DNA of 20,321 nt from JAFGSZ01 sp964492185 (GTDB lineage: Bacteria > Bacteroidota > Bacteroidia > Bacteroidales > UBA10428). The DNA lies in contig CAZBJH010000058.1 of assembly GCA_964492185.1 (NCBI GenBank), positions 1 through 20,321 of the forward strand. The letters run 5' to 3'. The position numbers were made by a program, and so were the translations under genes. The notes under the pieces were generated by a model that was given only the letters and a program-made list of their open reading frames with translations, was not told where the DNA came from and searched no databases. Positions 1-6,524 of the stretch are shown here, in pieces. Numbering within the stretch: position 1 is the stretch's first letter; every line of letters begins with the position of its first letter.

Positions 1-27
1 ATTAAATAATGACCGTCAATAAATGTA

Positions 28-194
28 TAGTGTCTGTCTATAAAGTTGACAAAATATTTAATTGACCTTGTGTCTGTTCAGAAAGTCCCATTTGCAAGGC
101 TCGCGCGGTCCGAAAACGCGGAGTTTATTTGTCGTAAATGAGCAATTTTCGGACAAGCGTAACGCGGCAAATGGGACTTTATGTACATACACTA
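28..194. repeat. 167-bp hairpin MITE-like repeat, copy A1
   Basis: The ends are imperfect inverted repeats: 28-46 and the complement of 176-194 match at 16 of 19 positions. A longer inner inverted repeat pairs 68-95 with 167-194 (24 of 28), including 14 perfect bases (82-95 with 167-180). A further 9-bp stem, GTCCGAAAA (108-116) with TTTTCGGAC (146-154), lies inside, so the strand can fold into one long hairpin. A second copy of exactly the same length lies at 17869-18035, about 86% identical by eye. Both copies have TA at each end, which could be a TA target duplication or part of the repeat. No ORF is present. The right end overlaps the stop codon of the biotin carrier gene. Inference: a non-autonomous transposon; a structured RNA is the alternative. 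Confidence 0.8.
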
Positions 195-611
195 AATAAT
201 TTCCATTAAGATATCTCCTTCAAGAACAGCATCGCCCGTATTTACATGAATACGTTCAATCACACCTTCTTTTTCAGCCAGTACATTATTCTCCATTTTC
301 ATTGCTTCCATGATGAGCAGTATATCACCTTTTTTAATGATATCACCCGGCTTGACACGAACGGACATTATACTTCCGGGTAGGGGTGCAGTAACAGGTG
401 TTGTGGCCCCTCCATCCTTTTTTTGAATATGTTCAGCCTCAGAGGATATCACTTTTCGAACAACTGTCGGGGTTTTACTGGTCTCTATTTCCCGCTCCAG
501 TTCAACTTCATATAAGGTACCATTTACCTCTATTGTGGCGATATTGGCTTCAATTTTTTTCAGATCAACATTGTACCTGTTGCCCCTGATCGTGAATTTG
601 AATTTATTCAT
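192..611 (-). CDS. mmdC: Biotin carboxyl carrier protein, gamma subunit of a methylmalonyl-CoA decarboxylase / propionyl-CoA carboxylase
   Basis: This 139-residue protein ends in a biotinyl/lipoyl domain (about residues 72-139) with the biotinylation motif EAMKMEN at 102-108; Lys105 is the expected biotin site. The PLPGSI segment at 77-82 and the alternating V/G-rich strands are typical of the fold. The N-terminal 45 residues resemble the small leader domain of decarboxylase biotin carriers, and residues 46-70 form a charged linker shorter than the Ala/Pro-rich linkers of many relatives. It should carry the carboxyl group between the carboxyltransferase encoded upstream and either a biotin carboxylase or a membrane beta subunit. 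The start at 611 follows an AGGTAATGG stretch and lies 11 bp after the preceding gene, indicating one transcript. The TAG stop lies in the terminal repeat of an inserted element. Whether the complex works as a decarboxylase or a carboxylase cannot be decided here. Confidence 0.9.
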   Translation of the reverse strand: MNKFKFTIRGNRYNVDLKKIEANIATIEVNGTLYEVELEREIETSKTPTVVRKVISSEAEHIQKKDGGATTPVTAPLPGSIMSVRVKPGDIIKKGDILLIMEAMKMENNVLAEKEGVIERIHVNTGDAVLEGDILMEII

Positions 612-622
612 ACCATTACCTG

Positions 623-982
623 TTAAGTACGGTTAAACTGATTTCTGACCTGGTAAATTTTTGAGCTCCAGGGTGAATATAAACGTGATTCCCTTTTTAT
701 GGTCAGGTTCCTGCTTTCTTTATCATGATACTGATCAAAATACAGGAGTAAAGACATACTGATGGCCGCACTGACTTCTCCTGAAAGCTCTTCGCCGTGT
801 CCCGAGGTTTTTGCAGTTTTTTTATCCCCTTGCCTTTTTATATTCAACAATTTGGGGATATAATAAAAAACGATTGCCAGAACAACAAGAGCACAAAAGA
901 CGATCAGGTAACCGATCAGGGAAATGATAAGCGCGTTTTCATCTATTGCCGACGGGTTGATATTTATGTCCTGTATTATCAT
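623..982 (-). CDS. OadG-like small membrane subunit of a sodium-pump-type decarboxylase
   Basis: This 119-residue protein has one strong membrane helix at about residues 18-44 (LIISLIGYLIVFCALVVLAI), a short basic stretch (NIKRQGDKK), and a C-terminal segment ending in a YSPWSSKIYQVR sequence. In Bacteroidota, proteins of this layout are encoded between the carboxyltransferase and biotin-carrier genes and are assigned to the OadG / MmdD family. That subunit anchors the soluble carboxyltransferase to the membrane part of the complex. The gene follows the carboxyltransferase by 7 bp and precedes the carrier by 11 bp, so all three should be co-transcribed. The family assignment rests on position, size, single helix and the C-terminal tryptophan motif; the protein family itself is weakly conserved. 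Moderately sure. Confidence 0.8.
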   Translation of the reverse strand: MIIQDININPSAIDENALIISLIGYLIVFCALVVLAIVFYYIPKLLNIKRQGDKKTAKTSGHGEELSGEVSAAISMSLLLYFDQYHDKESRNLTIKRESRLYSPWSSKIYQVRNQFNRT

Positions 983-989
983 GAGTTAT

Positions 990-2549
990 TTACAATGGTA
1001 TATTCGAGTGTTTTTTTGGCGGTAACATATCCTTTTTATTTGCCAGTGTTTTAAAGGCCCTGATTAACCGAAACCTCGTGTTCATCGGTTCGATAACATC
1101 ATCAATATAACCATACCTGGCAGCCTCATAGGGATTGGCAAATTTATCCCGGTAAATATTTTCTTTATTTTCGATGAACTGCTGCAGGTCTTCCGGCTTT
1201 TCTATTTCAGCCAGTTTTTTTCTTTCAAGGATCTCTATCGCCCCGCGGGGACCCATCACGGCTATCTCAGCCGAGGGCCATGCATAATTAATATCACCCC
1301 TCAGTTGTTTAGAGCTCATCACATCGTGTGCCCCGCCGTATGATTTCCTTAAGGTGACAGTTACCTTTGGAACGGTAGCTTCTCCAAAAGCAAACAATAG
1401 CTTGGCACCATGGATAATTATCCCCCCGTATTCCTGGGCCGAACCGGGCAAAAATCCCGGTACATCAACCAGTGTTAATAAAGGGATATTAAAAGCATCA
1501 CAACTGCGAACGAACCTTGCTGCTTTTCGCGATGCATTAATATCCAGAACCCCTGCCAGAAAATTCGGTTGATTGGCAACAATGCCGACCGGCATGCCTC
1601 CCATTTTAGCAAAACCAATAACGATATTCCTGGCATACTGGTTTTGTATTTCCGTAAATTCTCCGCTATCTGCCAGCAGATGGATAACATCGAGCATATC
1701 ATATGGTTTGTTCGGGTCTTCAGGTACAATAGTATTCAGTGTATCCTCAACCCGGTCTATAGGGTCTGTAATGTCACCCACGGGAGGTTCTTCCAGGTTG
1801 TTTTGCGGCAGGTAACTTAATAATTTGCGTATCATCATCAGACCTTCTTTTTCATTTTCAGCAACATAGTGTGCAACACCCGATTTTGTTGCATGCACCT
1901 CGGCACCACCCAGGTCCTCAGTTGATATCCGTTCCCCGGTGACTGTACGTGTCACTTTGGGACCTGTAACAAACATGTAGCTGGTATTTTTACTCATCAC
2001 TATAAAATCAGTCAGCGCGGGACTATAAACAGCGCCTCCGGCACAGGGTCCGAAAACTGCAGATATCTGCGGGATCACACCCGAAGCACGGATATTTCTT
2101 TCAAATATTTCCGCGTAGCCGGCAAGACTTCTTACTCCCTCCTGTATACGTGCGCCTCCGCTATCATTGATGCCAATAACAGGGGCGCCGACTTTCAGGG
2201 CCTGGTCCATAATTTTACATATTTTCAGGGCAAAGGTTTCTGATAATGAACCGCCAAACACAGTAAAGTCCTGTGCAAATACGTAGACAACACGGCCATC
2301 GATCGTGCCATGGCCGGTGACCACACCGTCAGATAAATATTCCTGGTTTTCAAGTCCGAAATCTTGGCATCGGTGTTTGACAAACATATCATATTCTTCA
2401 AAACTTCCCTCGTCCAAAAGAATATCAATGCGTTCCCTGGCGGTGTACTTGCCTTTTTTGTGCTGCGCTTCTACGCGTTTTTCGCCTCCTCCCTGTTTGG
2501 CCTTTTCACGCAAATCGATTAAGTGTTTGATCTTATCCTGGCTGCTCAT
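990..2549 (-). CDS. mmdA: Acyl-CoA carboxyltransferase (methylmalonyl-CoA decarboxylase alpha / propionyl-CoA carboxylase beta)
   Basis: This 519-residue protein has the two crotonase-like halves of the carboxyltransferase family and the usual length for it. The N-terminal half carries GGARIQEG (131-138) and FGPCAGGAVYSPALTDF (166-182), the CoA/oxyanion-hole region. The C-terminal half carries VDVPGFLPG (361-369) and KSYGGAHDVMSSK (402-414), the biotin-binding region. It moves a carboxyl group between biotin and propionyl- or methylmalonyl-CoA in the cytoplasm, as part of the succinate/propionate pathway common in Bacteroidota. It is the first gene of the operon, with the OadG-like and biotin-carrier genes directly downstream. 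No biotin carboxylase gene is next to it, which slightly favours a decarboxylase role, but a remote biotin carboxylase could serve it. The methionine at 2549 begins the standard family N-terminus, so this start is well supported. Confidence 0.95.
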   Translation of the reverse strand: MSSQDKIKHLIDLREKAKQGGGEKRVEAQHKKGKYTARERIDILLDEGSFEEYDMFVKHRCQDFGLENQEYLSDGVVTGHGTIDGRVVYVFAQDFTVFGGSLSETFALKICKIMDQALKVGAPVIGINDSGGARIQEGVRSLAGYAEIFERNIRASGVIPQISAVFGPCAGGAVYSPALTDFIVMSKNTSYMFVTGPKVTRTVTGERISTEDLGGAEVHATKSGVAHYVAENEKEGLMMIRKLLSYLPQNNLEEPPVGDITDPIDRVEDTLNTIVPEDPNKPYDMLDVIHLLADSGEFTEIQNQYARNIVIGFAKMGGMPVGIVANQPNFLAGVLDINASRKAARFVRSCDAFNIPLLTLVDVPGFLPGSAQEYGGIIIHGAKLLFAFGEATVPKVTVTLRKSYGGAHDVMSSKQLRGDINYAWPSAEIAVMGPRGAIEILERKKLAEIEKPEDLQQFIENKENIYRDKFANPYEAARYGYIDDVIEPMNTRFRLIRAFKTLANKKDMLPPKKHSNIPL

Positions 2550-2568
2550 AACTGATGTTGAACTTTTA

Positions 2569-2576
2569 TAAAGATA
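2569..2576 (-). promoter_or_regulatory. Possible -7 element of the mmdA operon
   Basis: On the minus strand this reads TATCTTTA, one base off the Bacteroidota -7 consensus TAnnTTTG, about 20 bases upstream of the mmdA start. The same 13-base stretch TATCTTTATAAAA occurs on the plus strand at 2733-2745 before the divergent lipoprotein gene. No convincing -33 TTTG is seen at the expected spacing, so this is a weak call. Confidence 0.25.
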
Positions 2577-2732
2577 GCTATATGATATATTATTATTTAC
2601 TATTTTTTTTTATGCAAGGCATATATCCTATTCAAATATATGCAATCGAATGTTTAAAAAATATGATTTTAATCTTTAATGATAGAAAGAACTAATATTG
2701 AATTTTACTGATAATTTTATTTTTTGGTTTGT

Positions 2733-2740
2733 TATCTTTA
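2733..2740 (+). promoter_or_regulatory. Possible -7 element of the GH43-like lipoprotein gene
   Basis: TATCTTTA resembles the Bacteroidota -7 motif TAnnTTTG and lies 21 bases upstream of the start codon at 2762. It belongs to a 13-base stretch shared with the divergent mmdA upstream region. No -33 motif is evident. The rest of the 212-base intergenic region is AT-rich and shows no other clear site. Confidence 0.25.
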
Positions 2741-2761
2741 TAAAATACAAAACAGTGATTT

Positions 2762-3796
2762 ATGATGCGTCTTTCAATAAAAAACCGTTTGGCCGGCATT
2801 TTTATATCCGGAATACTCGTGCTCTCTTCCTGCTCACAATCCAACAATAATACAGCAGACAAACCTCTGTTCCGTGACCCGGTATATGACGGGGCTGCCG
2901 ATCCGGTGGTAGTGTGGAATGAACAGGAAGCCAAATGGTACATGTTCTACACGAACCGGAGGGCAAATGTACCCGGACTTGACGGTGTTACATGGGTGCA
3001 CGGCACCCGTATCGGCATCGCTTCATCCGAACATGGCGCTTCATGGGAATACGTGGACACGGCCAACATCAACTACCGGCCGTTTAGTGAATATACCCAC
3101 TGGGCGCCGGAAGTTATCCGGCACGGGGACCTCTATCATATGTACCTGACATATGTTCCAGGCATTTTCAGGGACTGGAGACATCCGCGGGATATTGTCC
3201 ACCTGACAAGTACAAACCTTACCGACTGGGAATACCAATCCACTATTCAACTGGCCTCGGGCCGGGTGATCGATGCCTGTGTGGTTCGGCTCCCCGGTGG
3301 AGTATGGCGGATGTGGTACAACAATGAAGTAGATGGTAAATCGATCTATTATGCTGACAGTCCCGACCTGTATTCATGGACTGACAAGGGGAAGGCTGTG
3401 GGCGACCAGGGAGGTGAAGGCCCCAAAGTTTTTTGGTGGGAGGATAAGTGGTGGATGATCACGGATGTGTGGGAAGGACTGGCTGTTTATTCTTCCAGTG
3501 ACCTGGTGCAATGGAAAAGACAGGAAAGTAATTTGCTGGATAAGCCCGGAGAAGGGGAATACGACCGGACAGTAGGCCATCACCCCGATGTAGTGGTAAA
3601 CAGCGGGAAAGCCTACCTGTTTTACTTTGTCCACCCCTTCCGGGGTAATAAACCCGAACAGGATATTTCCTTTCCCGACCGGCGCAGCCTGATACAGGTC
3701 ACGGAACTTCATTATGAAAACGGCAGGCTCACCTGCAAACGTGACAAGCCTACTATCATTAACCTAGGGTCTGCTGAAAAATACGAAATAGATTGA
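2762..3796 (+). CDS. Lipoprotein with GH43-like five-bladed beta-propeller (putative glycosidase)
   Basis: This 344-residue protein begins with a lipoprotein signal (hydrophobic residues 10-22, lipobox VLSSC, Cys24) and continues into repeated blades rich in W/Y and D, such as WYMFYTN (59-65), HWAPEV (113-118), WRMWYNN (182-188) and WWMITDVW (230-237). Three acidic residues fit the clan GH-F triad: Asp47 in ADPVV as base, Asp171 in VIDACVV, and Glu219 in GEGPKVF as acid. It would act on surface or periplasmic glycans, most likely beta-xylosides, arabinosides or similar; the substrate cannot be read from the sequence. The gene stands alone, divergent from mmdA. Residues from Gly336 to the stop are encoded by the end of an inserted repeat element. 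Without the insertion the frame would end ...NLTPPGR, giving 340 residues, so the change is probably mild. The start ATG-ATG is ambiguous by one codon. Confidence 0.8.
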   Translation: MMRLSIKNRLAGIFISGILVLSSCSQSNNNTADKPLFRDPVYDGAADPVVVWNEQEAKWYMFYTNRRANVPGLDGVTWVHGTRIGIASSEHGASWEYVDTANINYRPFSEYTHWAPEVIRHGDLYHMYLTYVPGIFRDWRHPRDIVHLTSTNLTDWEYQSTIQLASGRVIDACVVRLPGGVWRMWYNNEVDGKSIYYADSPDLYSWTDKGKAVGDQGGEGPKVFWWEDKWWMITDVWEGLAVYSSSDLVQWKRQESNLLDKPGEGEYDRTVGHHPDVVVNSGKAYLFYFVHPFRGNKPEQDISFPDRRSLIQVTELHYENGRLTCKRDKPTIINLGSAEKYEID

Positions 3797-4001
3797 TAGT
3801 AAGCACGATACAGTAACTTATTGTATGTTAAGTGCAAGGGTTTTAACACATATTAATAAAATCCTTTGTATTTATTAAGGGTAATATTCCGTGAGTCTGT
3901 AGCACATCATCTACCGCGTTGGCTGCAGCTCGCGGTATTATTATACAGCTTCGCTTTGCCGCCTTGTATCTGATGCACTACAGACTTTTTCAGCAGACCC
4001 T
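3766..4001. mobile_element. 236-bp MITE-like element with 16-bp perfect inverted ends and 5-bp target duplication
   Basis: AGGGTCTGCTGAAAAA at 3766-3781 is exactly repeated in inverted form at 3986-4001. AACCT directly precedes the left end (3761-3765) and directly follows the right end (4002-4006), as expected for a 5-bp target duplication. The interior has no transposase. It contains an AT-rich stretch and, next to the right end, a second hairpin: 3894-3909 pairs with 3971-3986 at 14 of 16 positions, with an inner TACCGCG (3912-3918) / CGCGGTA (3931-3937) stem. The element supplies the last codons and stop of the upstream lipoprotein gene. Its ends differ from those of the 167-bp repeats, so a different transposase would mobilise it. 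No IS family is assigned. Confidence 0.85.
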
Positions 4002-4339
4002 AACCTAACTCCTCCCGGACGGTAAAATGAACTGAAATTCAGTGGTTGCCTGAAAAAAAGGATCTGAATTATGGATTTATCGATATGTGCCGCGATTCAT
4101 GTGTGTCATCCATATCTCGGCTTTTTGTTAATTGTTTACCTTAAAGTTAATATTTTACCTCTCAAAAACAATTGGCTAAGGCTTTAAAATGGCCCGTGAT
4201 AAGTTAGATATTTTTATCAATCATGGGTACAAGGCTGGAGCCTTGCGCCAGTTGCGCCAGCGTTGTAGTTCTGCCATAGGGTAGGCACGGACAGGGTGTC
4301 CGTGCCAGGTGTGTGCGGTGTGGTATTGCAGTGTGGGGA
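4002..4339. other. Non-coding region with hairpin-forming repeats
   Basis: No gene is supported in this stretch. Near its right side lie compact palindromic units: CAAGGCT-gg-AGCCTTG at 4230-4245, a tandem pair of TTGCGCCAG at 4243-4251 and 4252-4260, and a perfect 10-bp stem with a 3-base loop at 4284-4306 (GGCACGGACA / TGTCCGTGCC). Neither strand shows a T-run after the stem, so an intrinsic terminator is not supported. These units resemble extragenic palindromic repeats and lie just beyond the 3' end of the SusD-like pseudogene. Confidence 0.6.
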
Positions 4340-5842
4340 TTAATTTGCAGTGTTGGGCAGAAGGTTGGGGTTGTTGTCGAGTTCGTTTTGAGGGATCGGT
4401 AAGTATTCCCTGCCGGGGATCCATGTGTCAAATTCAGAATCGCGTGAGCGTAAGTCCTGAAGTTTTTGATTGTCATATAACCATCCCCACCGAATGATAT
4501 CGTCAATGCGCTGGCCTTCTATTGCGAATTCTACTAACCTTTCATGTGCTATCTGTTCACGCATTTGTTCTTTGCTGAAGCCTGCAAATTCAGATTCACG
4601 ATCGGGCATGTTTGCCCTGTCACGTACCATTTGGATATATTTTGCACATTCAGCCCTGTTGTCAAGTTCATTCTGACATTCAGCGTACAACATTAATATA
4701 TCAGCATAGCGTAGTATACGGTAGTTTATACCTGAGACCGGGTCCGCACCTTCAAGTTCGGTCGTGTAACCGGGCATCCCGTCATTGGTATATTTCCTGA
4801 TGAATATGGTGTTGGTGTCCAGTCCCTGAGTGATCCAGCCTTCCTCATAGTAGGTTGTGTCTCCGGCATCCGGTTCGTATGAAGCAATAGTGGCTAATAA
4901 CCGCGGGTCAGTGCCACCGTCTTTTGTTTTTTCTGTTTTAAACTGATCATAAAGCCATCGCGTTGGCAGGAAATCGGTCCACCCCCTGTTTGAATAGTTG
5001 CACGCCATAGAGGTTATTTGCTTAAAGTTAGCATTGGGTTCCCCATGCCAGTTTACTTCTGAGCCACCTACCTCATCAGTTGTGGCAAACTGAGCCTCAA
5101 AAAGTGATTCTTCATTATTTTCATTCAGGAAGGTGAAATTATCGCGGTAGTTATCAACCAGTCTGTATATGTTCACATCAGGCCCGTTGATCAGCAGCGA
5201 AAATTCATCTGCTGCTTTCTGCCATTCTTTCCTGTAAACATATGCTTTGCCAAGAAAGCCGACAGCAGCACCTTTGGTTGCCCGGCCGACCTGCCCTTTA
5301 TCAGGTCCGCTTACATTGGCATAGGAGACAGGCAACATTCCTTTTGCCTTTGAAAGATCGGAATAAACCTGGTCCCATAAAGTTTCTACCGGATCAGTTG
5401 CAGCATAGTATTCGGATTCCTCTTTGGGTGTTTGTGTGATAACCGGTACCTGTTGAAACAGCCGGGCAAGATTAAAGTAAGCAAGCCCGCGAAGGAAATA
5501 TGCCTGCCCGAGTATCCGTGTTTTGTGATCTTCATCCATAGTTATTGAAGGTACATTTTCCAAAACCTGGTTGGCCCTCCAGATTAATATGTAGTAGTCC
5601 TCCCATACATATGTTTGCATAAAGGGGTCATCCGAATGGTCTCCCAGTGTGAAGTTGGATGTCCATGTATAATTCAGCCACGGCCCTGAAGAATATATTT
5701 CATCTCCGCGCCCGTCTGATAAAACCTGGGTCCAGTGCTGATAACAGCCCTCCATGATAAGCTGCTGGTATACAGCTATACATGCGGCCTCTGCCTGCTC
5801 TTCAGTATTCCGGTATGAACCTGCATGATGGGGAAAAGGAGG
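4340..5842 (-). pseudogene. SusD/RagB-family protein, 5'-truncated, no signal peptide
   Basis: The reading frame encodes a clear SusD/RagB family outer-membrane glycan-binding protein. The first ATG is at 5755 (471 residues, MEGCYQHWTQ...), but the same frame stays open and homologous upstream to 5842 (...YRNTEEQAEAACIAVYQQL...), so the ATG is internal. Counted from that ATG, C-terminal hallmarks are RYADILMLYAE (349-359), HERLVEFAIEGQR (404-416) and YLPIPQNELDNNPNL (451-465), ending at a normal position. A TGA at 5843-5845 and another stop 15 bases further upstream close the frame, and no start codon, signal peptide or lipobox precedes the homologous part. Roughly the first 30-40 residues are lost. 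SusD normally follows a TonB-dependent SusC gene; here the neighbour is an unrelated membrane protein. A non-exported product from an alternative start seems unlikely. Confidence 0.8.
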
Positions 5843-5891
5843 TCAATGGATATCCGGGCCTTAACGGGGAACCGGGTTTTTCAGGAATGGA

Positions 5892-6344
5892 TCAGTGCAT
5901 CGTTTCCGCACCGATTATCGCTATACCCAGGGTGTATACCGGCAGCAGTATTTCACCATAAACAGGATCATACCATGGTAAAAGGGCAAAGGGTCCGCCC
6001 AGGGCAAATACCCATATCACAAAGGCAATTAAGGAAATGATAAGCTGGGTTATTTTCCTGACCTTTTGTATTCTCCACAGGTAAAGCGGGGTGAAGAGAC
6101 AAAAGATGCCAAAAACTATCCAGAATATCGGTGCATATTCGGACGACTGGCTGTCCAGCTTGTGTATTGCTCCCTGAACAAAAATATATACGGCAACTAT
6201 CTCTGCAGGTATATACTTTAGCAGCCGGTCCCTGTATTTATCTGCTCTTTTTGCTTCAACAGGGGCATTTTCCTTATTTATTGTTTTAAGATTTTTCTGA
6301 TGCTCGTTAATTATATCTTTCCGGGTAATTACTTGTCGTGGCAT
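5892..6344 (-). CDS. Four-TM membrane protein of unknown function
   Basis: The 150-residue product has a charged N-terminal segment (1-42) ending in a YRDRLLKYIPAEIVAVYIF motif. Four hydrophobic segments follow at about 44-61, 70-90, 98-117 and 130-145. The third and fourth are separated by a Gly/Pro/aromatic loop (ALGGPFALLPWYDP). I do not recognise a named family. The DRLLKYIPAE motif leading into the first helix looks like a conserved feature, and the Glu within or near the membrane may be functional. The gene lies downstream of a subtilisin-like protease on the same strand, separated by about 180 bases that hold a hairpin repeat, so co-transcription is possible but not assured. Its stop lies just before the damaged 5' end of the SusD-like pseudogene, so its own C-terminus may sit at a rearrangement junction. 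The start at 6344 is the first ATG of the frame. Confidence 0.7.
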   Translation of the reverse strand: MPRQVITRKDIINEHQKNLKTINKENAPVEAKRADKYRDRLLKYIPAEIVAVYIFVQGAIHKLDSQSSEYAPIFWIVFGIFCLFTPLYLWRIQKVRKITQLIISLIAFVIWVFALGGPFALLPWYDPVYGEILLPVYTLGIAIIGAETMH

Positions 6345-6400
6345 AATGAATATGAATTATTATTTTAAGAATTTTTTAACAGAGTTTGTCAATGAGTTAA

Positions 6401-6524
6401 AAGTGTTTGTTCAGAATGTTCGGGATCAAGGCGCGTGAGCATTTTAAACCGCGGTATACTAAAGTATTTGAGGATTTAAAATGTGAGCAGCAACGCAGAT
6501 AACGGACATTATGGACAGACACTT
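6401..6524. repeat. 124-bp hairpin MITE-like repeat, copy B
   Basis: The terminal 22 bases (6401-6422) and the complement of 6503-6524 match at 18 of 22 positions, beginning AAGTGT. The arms continue to pair imperfectly through ATTTTAAA / TTTAAAAT near the centre (about 6440-6482). The terminal motif matches the ends of the 167-bp repeats at about 16 of 19 positions, but the interior is different. A truncated relative lies inverted at 19913-19976, with 32 of 34 bases identical between 6488-6521 and 19915-19948. The right end overlaps the TAA stop of the protease gene. No coding capacity is present. Confidence 0.7.

Noticed and set aside
28..194. Integron attC site or CRISPR-like repeat
   Set aside because: There is no GTTRRRY-type core site, no cassette array, no integrase, and no regular spacer pattern. 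Terminal inverted repeats with fixed length fit a MITE better.
3766..4001. Complete insertion sequence
   Set aside because: The element is 236 bp with no transposase-coding frame, so only a non-autonomous element is supported.
4070..4130. Possible terminator around GATATG...CATATC followed by a T-run
   Set aside because: The stem is short with a large loop and mismatches. No adjacent gene end requires it, because the upstream lipoprotein gene now ends in the inserted element.
4340..5755. SusD-like ORF as an intact 471-aa gene
   Set aside because: Family homology continues upstream of this ATG, and no signal peptide or lipobox is encoded, so the ATG is internal to a truncated gene.
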